Source: Vibrio sp. SS-MA-C1-2 (lineage in GTDB: Bacteria > Pseudomonadota > Gammaproteobacteria > Enterobacterales > Vibrionaceae). Taken from it: DNA of 64,000 nt. Both the position numbers and the translations under genes were made by a program. Shown one piece after another: positions 47,374 through 56,425 of the stretch (its first letter is position 1; each line of letters opens with the position of its first letter). The stretch is from contig NZ_CP090981.1 of the NCBI RefSeq assembly GCF_021513135.1, forward strand, positions 248,001 through 312,000. The letters are read 5' to 3'. The notes beneath the pieces were generated by a model. The model ran no database searches. It saw nothing but the letters and a program-made list of their open reading frames with translations, and was not told where the DNA came from.

Positions 47374-50358
47374 ATGGATAACATGATTTCATTGGATGAT
47401 TTGTATATCGCATATAGAAAAGCTAAACAAGATAGTTTTTATGACAAAATGAATCATGATTCAATAAAGTACGCGATTTATGAGCAAGCTTTAGAAAAAA
47501 ACCTACAATCCCTTTTTGATAGAATTACCAATAAAGATGACAATTGGTGGAGTGATTCTAAATTTATTGGTAAATATTTATATGTACCTAAATGCATTAA
47601 ATTAGATAAGTGGGGTGATATATCTCAATCACACTTTTATACCTCATCCCCAATGTCTGATTGGGAAAATCAATACGCGAAATCACGGAAAAAACTAGAT
47701 GCTGAATATAGGTTGATTATTGCTGCCACTGTAAACTACCAGATAATATCTGCACTTTGGATTATAAAAGTTGGCTATAAATTTGAACTAAAGCTCAATC
47801 ACTCAACAACATATGGTAATAAATTAAAGAAAATAAAATCACAAAAAAGTGGTAAATATGCTATTAATTTAGACTCTCTAGGGCTATTTGAACCATATTT
47901 TCAAAACTATCAGAAATGGCAACAAAATGGTATTAATGCCATGAAAAAGCTGTTATCTAACAAAAAAAATGTTACTGCGATTACAATGGATCTTACTCGC
48001 TTTTATCACAATACATCTCCTACATTCATTCTACATAAGACTTTTCTAAAGAAAATTGATGTATCATTGACTTCAGAAGAAAGCAGTTTTACGAAAAAAT
48101 TCATTGATTCTATTGAACACTGGTATAGAACAACTCCTGACTTTCAAGAAAGACAGCAAGGAGCTCTGCCTATAGGATTATCCGCATCAAAAGTAATATC
48201 AAATATAGTATTATTTGAATTTGACAATCAAGTTAACAATCAATTTAAGCCTGCTTACTACGGAAGGTATGTCGATGATATTTTCATTGTATTCGAACAA
48301 AAAGGTAATGTCGTAAACAAAAGTGCTGGAGAAGCATTGTCTCAAATAAGAAAAAAAATACCATCGATGCACTTCAACAAAGAAAGGACAAAACTACAAA
48401 TTTCATTCCCATATACTCAAGATTCTGACCTTTTCTTCAGAACAGAGAAACAAAAAATTTTCACATTATCTTCAGAACATGGACTAGAGCTAGTAAATCA
48501 AATAGAAGAAACACTAAAAGCTAATTCTAGTGAATTTAGGTTGCAACCTGAAATTCCTAAAACAGCTATATCAATGGCCAAAAAAACACACTTATTATCT
48601 GACAGCTCAATTCTCATCACAGATGCTTTACGAGAAGCTGATTCAACATCATTGAAAAGGTTCAATTTCTCTCTTTTACTAAGGTGTATTGATACATATA
48701 CATTGAATCTAAATAAAAAAGCATGGCAAAAAGCTAGATATGAGTTCTATAAATTTATCAATAAGTACTTACTCATACCTCAAGGTGTTTTTGATTTCTA
48801 TATGCATTTACCCAAAGTATATAGTGTAATGATTAGGAATAATGACTACAGTGAAGCACAAGCATTTATCTATAATTTGAAGAGAGCTTTAACCCTAATT
48901 CAAAATACAACAATGATGAATGGCCATAATAAAAATAAATTTATCAAGTTTAAGTATTACTTAAAAAATGCCCACTTAGAAGCCGCTCTTACATCATCCT
49001 TAACCAAGAATAATTACACTGAAACAGTACACCTGCAAAGAAACATCGGTATCATCTCTAGCGAACTGATTGATAAAAAGACCGTACTAAAAAAAGAACT
49101 AATAGATAAAATCAGAACCTTACTAAAAAATTCTGACCTTGGTTATAGCCCTTATAAAGAAACATGGTTTAAACAAGCTCAAAAAGAAAATACATCGCCA
49201 TATCGATTAAACTTACCTCACAATATTATCGATACATTAAGATTAACGGCAATACAGAGCTTTCTCATTGATGCTAAAAAAGTTGATCATAATTGGAAAG
49301 CTTTTGCATTCCCAACAAGACCATTAACTGTTCCACAAATAGCTGAAAGCTGTTCATTAGCATTGGAGAAAGACGGTAAACTACCCACTTATATAATGGC
49401 TCTTCGAGGAGCTAGAGTTTGGAAACATAATCCAATAGGCTATAGTCAGAATAAAGATCCATTAATTAACATTCCTAATAATAATTCTGGATGTATCCAT
49501 ATTGCATTAACAAATTTTCAAGTAACAGATGATCAGTATAGGAATGCATTATTAAGATTACCTGATAGATCAATAGAGCGCTTTGAAGAAATAAATTCAT
49601 TAATTAATAAAATATTAAAAGAAAAGTCAGAAAAAAAGGTAAAGATTGATTATGTCGTTTTTCCTGAGTGCTCAATACCTCGACGCTGGGCCTTCAATCT
49701 AGCTAAAAACTTATCAAATCATAATATTTCTTTAATTTGTGGATTAGAGATCTATCAAAAAAATAATTTTGTTGTACATAATGCCAGCTTAGTTTCTCTT
49801 GCAACAAACTGGCCTGGTTATAATTCTCACTTTACTTTTACCCAACATAAATGCATGCCAGCACATAAGGAAGCTATTGAATTAGAAAAAGCACAAAAAA
49901 AACTATATAAACCATCATTACCTATAGAAACTCATCCAATATACAAACATGGTCATCATTTTTTTGGATTAATTATTTGTAGCGATCTAACAAATCCAAT
50001 AAATAGAGTTCATTATCAAGGTAAAGTAGACTCTTTGTTTGTTTTATCATGGAACCAAGATATAGAAACATTTAGTTTTTTAATAGAAAGTGCTGCTCAT
50101 GACATTCATACAAACATTATCCATGTTAATAATCGAGAATATGGAGATAGCCGAATTAGAACCCCCATGCGAAAGACATATCAAAGAGACTCAGTTCGAC
50201 TAAAAGGTGGGATTCAAAATTATTTTGTAATAGCTAAGTTAGATACTATTCCATTAAAACAGTTTCACAGAGACATCAATAATATTGAAACTGAAACCAT
50301 ATTTAAACCAAAACCAATTGGTTTTGAAGTATCACAAGAAAGAGGAATCATAGATTAA
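47374..50358 (+). CDS. drt1a: Defence reverse transcriptase-nitrilase fusion (DRT type 1, UG1-like)
   Basis: 994 aa. The N-terminal half is a group UG reverse transcriptase: motif A TMDLTRFYH (Asp206), the QGALPIGLSASKVISN block, and the catalytic YVDD at 299-302 (GRYVDDIFIVFE). The middle, ~400-700, is helical without a recognised domain. The C-terminal part is a carbon-nitrogen hydrolase: strand HIALTNFQV, Glu765 in VFPECSIPR, Lys826 in FTQHKCMP, and Cys869 in LIICSDLTN. All three catalytic residues are kept. RT plus nitrilase is the published DRT1 anti-phage architecture. The chemistry of the nitrilase is unknown. The gene is AT-rich and lysine-rich compared with chromosomal neighbours. 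Confidence 0.87.
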   Translation: MDNMISLDDLYIAYRKAKQDSFYDKMNHDSIKYAIYEQALEKNLQSLFDRITNKDDNWWSDSKFIGKYLYVPKCIKLDKWGDISQSHFYTSSPMSDWENQYAKSRKKLDAEYRLIIAATVNYQIISALWIIKVGYKFELKLNHSTTYGNKLKKIKSQKSGKYAINLDSLGLFEPYFQNYQKWQQNGINAMKKLLSNKKNVTAITMDLTRFYHNTSPTFILHKTFLKKIDVSLTSEESSFTKKFIDSIEHWYRTTPDFQERQQGALPIGLSASKVISNIVLFEFDNQVNNQFKPAYYGRYVDDIFIVFEQKGNVVNKSAGEALSQIRKKIPSMHFNKERTKLQISFPYTQDSDLFFRTEKQKIFTLSSEHGLELVNQIEETLKANSSEFRLQPEIPKTAISMAKKTHLLSDSSILITDALREADSTSLKRFNFSLLLRCIDTYTLNLNKKAWQKARYEFYKFINKYLLIPQGVFDFYMHLPKVYSVMIRNNDYSEAQAFIYNLKRALTLIQNTTMMNGHNKNKFIKFKYYLKNAHLEAALTSSLTKNNYTETVHLQRNIGIISSELIDKKTVLKKELIDKIRTLLKNSDLGYSPYKETWFKQAQKENTSPYRLNLPHNIIDTLRLTAIQSFLIDAKKVDHNWKAFAFPTRPLTVPQIAESCSLALEKDGKLPTYIMALRGARVWKHNPIGYSQNKDPLINIPNNNSGCIHIALTNFQVTDDQYRNALLRLPDRSIERFEEINSLINKILKEKSEKKVKIDYVVFPECSIPRRWAFNLAKNLSNHNISLICGLEIYQKNNFVVHNASLVSLATNWPGYNSHFTFTQHKCMPAHKEAIELEKAQKKLYKPSLPIETHPIYKHGHHFFGLIICSDLTNPINRVHYQGKVDSLFVLSWNQDIETFSFLIESAAHDIHTNIIHVNNREYGDSRIRTPMRKTYQRDSVRLKGGIQNYFVIAKLDTIPLKQFHRDINNIETETIFKPKPIGFEVSQERGIID

Positions 50359-50361
50359 GTT

Positions 50362-50817
50362 ATGAGCTCAGATATTTGCTTCAATACATCAGTATTACCA
50401 ATATTCGATCCTACTTTTTGGGAAAGTATAGCTACAGGAATGACAATAGCAGGAGTAATAATTACAGCTATTGCAGTTGGAGTTGCTTACGACCAACTAA
50501 AAAAAAGTCAGAATCAAAGTGCTATGACTATTTATCAAAGTTATTTAGAACTTTGTGTTCAACACCCCAAATTTGCAGAAGGCATGAAGAAACCTCCATA
50601 TAAGACATCTGATTACAAGCAGTATCGATGGTTCGTTAATACTACCTTGTATAGTTTTGAGCAGGTCTATTTAATAAAAAAAAGTGATCCACAGTGGCTG
50701 AAAACATTAGAAAATCAATTGCAATATCATAAAGTAGCAATCAAAAGTTCTAGTTCATTGAAAGAAGATCAATGGGATAAAAAGTTTAAAGAATTTATTA
50801 AAAAATCCATCAACTAA
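50362..50817 (+). CDS. drt1b: Small membrane partner of the RT-nitrilase (DRT1b-like)
   Basis: 151 aa. One membrane helix at about 20-43 (SIATGMTIAGVIITAIAVGV) is followed by YDQLKKSQNQSAMTIYQSYL and a charged, probably helical cytoplasmic domain. Its ATG lies 3 bp after the RT stop, so it is co-translated. DRT1 systems are described with such a second membrane gene; the assignment rests on position and layout, since I recognise no other domain. It could anchor or gate the RT-nitrilase at the membrane (inference). Confidence 0.7.
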   Translation: MSSDICFNTSVLPIFDPTFWESIATGMTIAGVIITAIAVGVAYDQLKKSQNQSAMTIYQSYLELCVQHPKFAEGMKKPPYKTSDYKQYRWFVNTTLYSFEQVYLIKKSDPQWLKTLENQLQYHKVAIKSSSSLKEDQWDKKFKEFIKKSIN

Positions 50818-50850
50818 TCTGATAAATACACTTATTCACAGAACTCCAAG

Positions 50851-52410
50851 TTAAAAAGCAAACTTTAGCTTGGATTCTAGTGTCCAGTTGTTCACCCTTG
50901 TTTCGATGTTTTTTCCAAAAGCAGAAACCCCTTTTAAAGTCTTAACCAGTTCATTTTCACTATATTGACCACTTTTAATAACACCAGTGTCAGCATCGTA
51001 AGCCCATTCATAATAAGGCTGAATCGCTTGATCTTTTCTTCCACAGAAAACCCCTCCCATAAGTTGTAAATATTCTTTCCAATTACCTGTATCTGCTGAT
51101 TTGAAAATTTTCTTAGCCTTTTCTGGCAACTTAATTGCACTTTGTAAGCGTCTTAACTCTCGCCATACTGTTACCGAACAACCACCTAATTGCTGAAACT
51201 GTCGAATCCCCCAACATGATGCCCAAGCATCAACTCTTGCAGCAGCTTCAGTTGGGTCTTCACCATAAATACCTGTATCTAAATCACTACCATCAATATT
51301 TTTTGATATATATTTCGCAATATAACCAGTTGCAGACCCTTTAGCAGGATCTATTTTCACCTCAGTAAAGCGGTGTTGTTCAGCTCCTTTTTCCTCTCTA
51401 TCTTCCTTCATAATGTACTCTCTCATTATTGATACCATTTCTTCATAATGCTCTTTCTCAACAAAAAGAAGTAAGTGCCAGTGAGGAGTTCCATCATGCT
51501 GAGGCTCAACAACACGAAAACCATAAAATCGAATATCAAGACGATTTAATGTAGCCCGAATTAATTGCCATTGCTTATTAAGATATTTCTGCCCATCTAG
51601 TGGCGTATATCCTCCCCATTTATGGTTTACATCACCAGACTTTGCATAACTGCGATGATATTTTGAAGGACAGGTAAAAGTTAAAAAGGTAGCTTCATGC
51701 CCTAACTCTTTAGCTAGATCTTCAAATCCTCTAGCTCGCATCATAAGCTCCCCCTTTCTTATTGTGGGATCTGACACACCTTTCTGGGATAGCTCTAATA
51801 AAGTAAAGCTATCTCCATCCTGATTAGTTGCAATGGTATTTTCTAAGTACTGTTCTTGATATTGCTTTTGTCGTATACGAGCTTGAAGTGTGATATTTGA
51901 GCAATATAGACTCTTCTTTTTATTTACTTGGTTTAAGTGATGAAGAACTATCTCGATATTTTTTCGCATAGATTTTCTTAATCGCCTTAACCACCACTTA
52001 GGATCACAGTATCTTGCTAACTCCCCTTCTAGAGAGTAAACATCTTCAACTGAGCTGATACCATGATCCTTAAGAATCAAACGAATATTATCAACAGCAA
52101 TAGAGTCTATTAAGTACATCTCTCTTAACTTCAAACACTGCTTTGCAATATTTTTTGCTTTCTCTCTTAAATCATCTTCATGTAGGTTTAGCTCTAAATT
52201 CCTAAGTGGAATAGATAACTTCTCAGTCAGATTTTTAACTGTCACTCTCAAAAAAGAGTTACGCTCAAACTTAGAATGCTTACTTAAATACTCATTAAGT
52301 AGCAGTGATTGGATCTTAAACGGAAATGGTTTTAAATATTTAAAGACAAAGCTTTGATCATCCCTATCAATAGAATCGAGGCAGATAACAGAACTTATAA
52401 CCCCTTCCAT
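50851..52410 (-). CDS. rep: Phage GPA-type HUH replication endonuclease
   Basis: 519 aa from the ATG at 52410, with GGGAG five bases upstream; it overlaps the preceding ORF by 16 bases. A longer GTG start at 52452 is less likely. It has the metal site PHWHLLLF (His310, His312) and the paired tyrosines of the bacteriophage P2 gpA group (GYIAKYISKN; Tyr363, Tyr367). FLTFTCPSKYHRSY is an upstream family motif. Such proteins nick the origin and start rolling-circle replication, so the island may replicate after excision. It converges on drt1b with a 33-bp gap and no clear terminator. Confidence 0.87.
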   Translation of the reverse strand: MEGVISSVICLDSIDRDDQSFVFKYLKPFPFKIQSLLLNEYLSKHSKFERNSFLRVTVKNLTEKLSIPLRNLELNLHEDDLREKAKNIAKQCLKLREMYLIDSIAVDNIRLILKDHGISSVEDVYSLEGELARYCDPKWWLRRLRKSMRKNIEIVLHHLNQVNKKKSLYCSNITLQARIRQKQYQEQYLENTIATNQDGDSFTLLELSQKGVSDPTIRKGELMMRARGFEDLAKELGHEATFLTFTCPSKYHRSYAKSGDVNHKWGGYTPLDGQKYLNKQWQLIRATLNRLDIRFYGFRVVEPQHDGTPHWHLLLFVEKEHYEEMVSIMREYIMKEDREEKGAEQHRFTEVKIDPAKGSATGYIAKYISKNIDGSDLDTGIYGEDPTEAAARVDAWASCWGIRQFQQLGGCSVTVWRELRRLQSAIKLPEKAKKIFKSADTGNWKEYLQLMGGVFCGRKDQAIQPYYEWAYDADTGVIKSGQYSENELVKTLKGVSAFGKNIETRVNNWTLESKLKFAF

Positions 52411-52655
52411 ACCAACTCCCGCCCTTTTGCTGATATAGAGAACTGATCCCACCGAATACCATAATCACAGATAGCCATATATTGAATAAGCCCTAATTTA
52501 TAGAGCTTCTGTATAGTTGGTTTAAATATTCGAATAGGTGATCGACTAGATGTTGTAAGTTTTATATCTTTAGGAAAATAGTCGGAATAGAGAGAAACAG
52601 TATTGTTTTCATTAAACCAAGTCATTAAGGCTTTTTGATCTTTAGTTAACTTCAT
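52395..52655 (-). CDS. Small island protein of unknown function
   Basis: 86 aa (MKLTKDQKALMTWFNENNTV...). No domain recognised. The pattern of helices with a basic middle (FKPTIQKLYKLGLIQYM) and a terminal KGREL resembles a winged helix, so DNA binding is possible. It lies between AlpA-like and rep with coupled spacing (11 bp and a 16-bp overlap), suggesting a replication-control role. Confidence 0.6.
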   Translation of the reverse strand: MKLTKDQKALMTWFNENNTVSLYSDYFPKDIKLTTSSRSPIRIFKPTIQKLYKLGLIQYMAICDYGIRWDQFSISAKGRELVWKGL

Positions 52656-52666
52656 TTAAAGCCCTC

Positions 52667-52876
52667 CTAGCCCAAATGAGTTAACTTAGCTTGGTTATCT
52701 AACCAAAGATCTAAATCTTCTCTTAGATACCTAACTGCTCGACCAATCTTAATGAATGGAGGAGCAACCGTTCGATTCTTTCTATTACCTTCCATTCTGG
52801 ATTGACGAAGAAAAGAACGGCTCATCCCGATATATGTAGAGGTTTCTTGTTCTGTTAACGCTCGTTTACTTTGCAT
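52667..52876 (-). CDS. AlpA-family helix-turn-helix regulator
   Basis: 69 aa. The MerR/AlpA-like fold shows LTEQETSTYIGMSRSFLRQSR, then PPFIKIGRAVRYLREDLDLWL, the standard AlpA ending. AlpA proteins activate integrase genes or act as excision factors in P4-like elements. It heads a probable unit with the 86-aa ORF and rep. Confidence 0.85.
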   Translation of the reverse strand: MQSKRALTEQETSTYIGMSRSFLRQSRMEGNRKNRTVAPPFIKIGRAVRYLREDLDLWLDNQAKLTHLG

Positions 52877-52947
52877 AGTAATACTCTATTGTTGACTAAT
52901 GAGAGTATTAAACACTATGAAACCCTACTATGAGGCTCACTATGAAG

Positions 52948-53847
52948 CTAGCTATTAAGCTTTTTTCTTATCCTACTAATATGGTTAGAAAACGTTGATT
53001 TCTTTTGCGTTATAACTGCATCACCAGAACCAAAATAAGTAATAAAATCAGCATTCATGTCATAAATCACTAAGTCGATATCAAGCTCTTTGGCTTGAAA
53101 ATTAAAGTCTTTACGAAGGAGATTCCAAGCCTTAGGTGCATTGATATCAGGATATGAAATTAAGACTCTCTCAATAATTTGTATTATTGGGTTAGTTTCA
53201 ATACTTTCCACATCTCCATTAACAAATTGTTTTGTTGCTTTTGGTATATTAAAAACAGCTCTTAGTTCAGCTATATCAATACGAATCTGATCACACTTTA
53301 AATGCAGTGGTTCTTGATAAACATAATCCTTATCATCCCTAACAAAATCAGGATGAACTTTAGCATCCCTCATCGCATCAAATTGCTTACACATAGAGAA
53401 GAAGTTTACAACGTGATTTTTTGTCTTCTGGATATTATTTTGACCAAACTGAATGCTACTAGTAGCAAGGAATTCTTTTTGAGGTACAACTGAACTATTA
53501 TGAGTTAATTGTAGCTTGGTTAATGGATTAATCCCAAATTGCTCAGTAATAGATTGCCAATTTAAGATATTTTCAGGTTCTTGAATCACAAAGGTTCTGA
53601 TTGTTAGAGGATTATTTTTTTGAACATAATACTTGGAATCTTGATTAGATAAGCGAATAATGCCATTGTAGTCAAAAGTAGCACCTATCTTTTTTTCATT
53701 ATTATCCGAAAAATAAGCCCCTAAAGAGCTCTCGTTTATCAATGCTGAAAACCTAAGCTTACCTCGTAATACAGCATCTTGAATATCGTATTGATTCAAG
53801 CCAACTGTAGGTTCAATTTCTTCAAGGTATAAAAAGCGTCTTTTCAT
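52948..53847 (-). CDS. Island protein of unknown function (299 aa)
   Basis: I do not recognise this protein. It starts MKRRFLYLEEIEPTVGLNQY and has no signal peptide or membrane segment. The region around residues 150-230 (FFSMCKQFDAMRDAKVHPDF) and a basic C-terminus (STFSNHISRIRKKLNS) are its clearest features; the tail may bind nucleic acid. It stands between two terminator-separated units and upstream of alpA, so a regulatory or replication-accessory role is possible but unproven. Confidence 0.6.
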   Translation of the reverse strand: MKRRFLYLEEIEPTVGLNQYDIQDAVLRGKLRFSALINESSLGAYFSDNNEKKIGATFDYNGIIRLSNQDSKYYVQKNNPLTIRTFVIQEPENILNWQSITEQFGINPLTKLQLTHNSSVVPQKEFLATSSIQFGQNNIQKTKNHVVNFFSMCKQFDAMRDAKVHPDFVRDDKDYVYQEPLHLKCDQIRIDIAELRAVFNIPKATKQFVNGDVESIETNPIIQIIERVLISYPDINAPKAWNLLRKDFNFQAKELDIDLVIYDMNADFITYFGSGDAVITQKKSTFSNHISRIRKKLNS

Positions 53848-53876
53848 ATAAATAATAACAGTCCATAGAAATAAAA

Positions 53877-53900
53877 AAGCTCACTAACTTAGTGAGCTTC
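53877..53900 (-). terminator. Terminator of the ParB-like gene
   Basis: AAGCTCACTAA pairs perfectly with TTAGTGAGCTT, followed on the minus strand by six T. It separates the 326-aa and 299-aa genes into distinct units. Confidence 0.8.
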
Positions 53901-53960
53901 CTGGTTTAATCATTTTTCTTTATAGGTTTAACATGATTATGGTTACATAACCTATTAGGT

Positions 53961-54941
53961 TTATTTCTTATTTCTTAAAAAATGAGCTGCTGACTCATAA
54001 CTTTTATAAGATCTTGTAGTCCATCCTCCAGAGTTAGTATGAGGCTTATAAACACGGCCTTTAATCCAAGCATCATAGATAGGTAATACTCTTAAGCAGT
54101 AATCATTATTAATACCTCGAGAACTACCATTATGCACATCTCTAGGGCGACCTGATACAGATTTAACACTTTTAAAACGATCAATATCAGCCTTAAATTG
54201 AAATGCCATTTCAATTGCATCCAACTGTCCATTTTGCTTAGTCCCTGCACCATTGGCCACAGCTAACCAAAATTTCATCGCCGTTTCACCATCCCTCAGA
54301 ACAGACAATATAATTGCACCTAAGAAACCAGCATTAAACAAACTCGGTTTAAACTTATATTCATCAAGAACTCTAACCATATGCTGGCATTCAGGAGTTC
54401 TTAACTGAGATCTAAAAGTTTCATCACTCATGGATCCACCATTGTTAATAGCAACCTCTAAAGCTGTTCTCATGCCTCTTTTTGTAAATAAACCAGAATT
54501 TTGAGGTTCATAACCAAGAGAGCCTCGTGCAGACCCATACACATGATCAGTAGTTGTTTCGACTGAGCGCCTACTATCTAAAGCGTTATATAATTGCTCA
54601 CTAAATAACACATCATCGATATGAAAAACTGTCACCATCAAAGTTGATGGCATATCTCGATGCCCTTCTCCCCATGCTTGTGCTCTAGTATGGCAATCAA
54701 CCTTAACTAGCTCACCATCTGGTAACATAGCTACAGCAGCAACAGAATGAGTTGGAAAATGCTTATTTAAGTGCTCTTTGAGTGCTTTTTGTAAGCGTCC
54801 TTGAGTAAATCGCTGAACACTATTAATTTTTGTTATCTCTATAAAATCATGAGTCTTCATAATCATAGTAGATATCCAAATACCACTTAGTTCATCGTAC
54901 ATTGAAATATAGTTGTCTGAATATTTATTTAGATCTATCAT
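53961..54941 (-). CDS. ParB/Srx-like island protein, function unknown
   Basis: 326 aa from the ATG at 54941, with AGAGAGG nearby; a TTG at 54998 in the same frame is the alternative. The segment PDGELVKVDCHTRAQAWGEG resembles the ParB-type motif built around a GHTR-like core, and LYNALDSRRSVETTTDHVYG is also characteristic of this island protein class. No membrane or signal segment. A role in partition, regulation or host takeover is possible. Preceded by two inverted repeats (54964-54976, 55000-55023) in its leader. Confidence 0.6.
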   Translation of the reverse strand: MIDLNKYSDNYISMYDELSGIWISTMIMKTHDFIEITKINSVQRFTQGRLQKALKEHLNKHFPTHSVAAVAMLPDGELVKVDCHTRAQAWGEGHRDMPSTLMVTVFHIDDVLFSEQLYNALDSRRSVETTTDHVYGSARGSLGYEPQNSGLFTKRGMRTALEVAINNGGSMSDETFRSQLRTPECQHMVRVLDEYKFKPSLFNAGFLGAIILSVLRDGETAMKFWLAVANGAGTKQNGQLDAIEMAFQFKADIDRFKSVKSVSGRPRDVHNGSSRGINNDYCLRVLPIYDAWIKGRVYKPHTNSGGWTTRSYKSYESAAHFLRNKK

Positions 54942-54999
54942 AGGAGAATCCTCTCTATCTGCATGCTCCAACATGCATAGGTTAGTATGGGTGCTCAAT

Positions 55000-55023
55000 A
55001 AGGGGAGAGTTCTCTCTCCCCTT
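55000..55023. promoter_or_regulatory. Perfect hairpin upstream of the ParB-like gene
   Basis: AAGGGGAGAG pairs with CTCTCCCCTT around TTCT. It lies 59 bp before the start codon. It could be an operator, an RNA hairpin in the leader or, on the plus strand, a terminator with a weak T-run. Confidence 0.5.
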
Positions 55024-55191
55024 ACGTTTTCACAAATAGAATAGGTACTTTAAAGTACAACTGTCAACAACCAAAACACAACTTAAACAAAAAACAGCCT
55101 CCAAAATAACACGCAAATCATTGTTAACAAACAATTAAACCGATATTTTTACCTGGACGCGAAAAAAACATAAAGCGTGACACATGTCACA

Positions 55192-55350
55192 TTATCCAAT
55201 TAAATTAACGGCTACTGCTTTATGTTCTGGCGCTAAGTGTGCATACCTTAAAGTCATTTTCAGGTCTGAGTGACCAAGCAATTATCTAACCGCATTCAAG
55301 TCCATGTCAGTCATAACTGACTGACTCGCAAAGTAATGCTTTAAATTGTG
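55192..55350 (-). pseudogene. C-terminal relic of a second tyrosine integrase
   Basis: On the minus strand this translates to HNLKHYFASQSVMTDMDLNAVR, a stop, then LLGHSDLKMTLRYAHL and APEHKAVAVNLIG followed by the normal stop. It aligns over 50 codons with the intact integrase C-terminus (HDLRHHFASKLVMAG...). The Glu codon before LLGH has become TAA. Nothing upstream continues the homology, so only the catalytic His-Tyr end remains. Confidence 0.85.
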
Positions 55351-55535
55351 AGAAACACAACAATACCTTTTAACAAATAATCCAATAAAAACAAACATTT
55401 GATTAAATTTAGAGCTTAAATCACATTTAAGTCAGAAAAAGATTAGAAATCAAAAATATATATTTAACTACTTGATAATAATCAATATAATCGCGTCGAA
55501 TATTTATTCTAATAATAAAAAAGGATTTTATAGCT

Positions 55536-56156
55536 ATGAACCGTTTTACTCCATTAAAAGCAATTTCACTGCTTGCTCTTCTTGCCTCATCTACAGCTTC
55601 AGCAACAACAAACAACTATAACTTTGTAAGCTTTGCTGCTGGTTATTACGAAGCTCGCCATGAAGATTATAATATCTCTGAAGACGCAACAGACATTTTT
55701 GTACAGGGTTCTAAACTATTAAATAAAGAATTAATTTTTACCGGTGATTATGAAGGAAGTTTTGTTGATCAAGATAACTATGATGTTCAACAACATTTAA
55801 TTAGAATGGGATTAGATTATCGAGCAGAGTTGACTTCTAATCTAGATTTATTCTTTGGTGGTAAAGTTGGCTATGTTTACTCTAAATTTGAAGCGGAACA
55901 TAGTTCTTATGAGGACGACAGTAGTGATTTTATTTATGGCCCACATATTGGTCTAAAATCAACAATTAATAAATTAGAACTTAACGCAACTTATGGCTAT
56001 TACCTTGGGGCTGATGATGATGTTAATGAGGCTAAAGCTGGTTTCATTTACAATATTAATAAAAAAGTAGGGTTCGGGTTAAGCTATAGATATCAAGAAG
56101 CCAGTGATTTATATTCGAACACTTACTTAGCTGAAGTACGATTGAAGTTTCAATAA
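55536..56156 (+). CDS. Predicted outer-membrane beta-barrel protein
   Basis: 206 aa. The signal peptide (MNRFTPLKAISLLALLASSTASA) is followed by alternating amphipathic strands (FVSFAAGYYEARHEDYNIS, DLFFGGKVGYVYSKFEAE, VGFGLSYRYQEAS) and a final Phe (LAEVRLKFQ ends one residue past it). An acidic loop (HSSYEDDSS) is probably extracellular. It resembles small OmpA/OmpW-size barrels without a named family. As an island cargo gene it could alter the cell surface, for example phage receptors, but this is inference. AGGA precedes the ATG. Confidence 0.75.
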   Translation: MNRFTPLKAISLLALLASSTASATTNNYNFVSFAAGYYEARHEDYNISEDATDIFVQGSKLLNKELIFTGDYEGSFVDQDNYDVQQHLIRMGLDYRAELTSNLDLFFGGKVGYVYSKFEAEHSSYEDDSSDFIYGPHIGLKSTINKLELNATYGYYLGADDDVNEAKAGFIYNINKKVGFGLSYRYQEASDLYSNTYLAEVRLKFQ

Positions 56157-56212
56157 AATAAGTAAAGCTCGCGACTTGTACTATATGTTACTTTGCGTGA
56201 GCATCTATCACC

Positions 56213-56242
56213 AAGAGTCTAAACTATATTTAGACTCTTTTT
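56213..56242 (+). terminator. Terminator after the barrel gene
   Basis: AAGAGTCTAAA pairs perfectly with TTTAGACTCTT around CTATA, then a T-run. Further sequence to the integrase end (56425) holds nothing recognisable. Confidence 0.85.
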
Positions 56243-56425
56243 ACCTAATGAAGCAGTATCATTATCACCAATAAAAATACAAGTCTACTATCATCAATCT
56301 CACAAATGCTTCTGTGAGTCAGCTATCTATGGTTTAAGCTAAATACGCTTTCAATATCATCTAAATTATCCCTTAGTCATCTTAAATCCACCCTCCTTGT
56401 GGTTAATATTCAACCACTCATTAGG

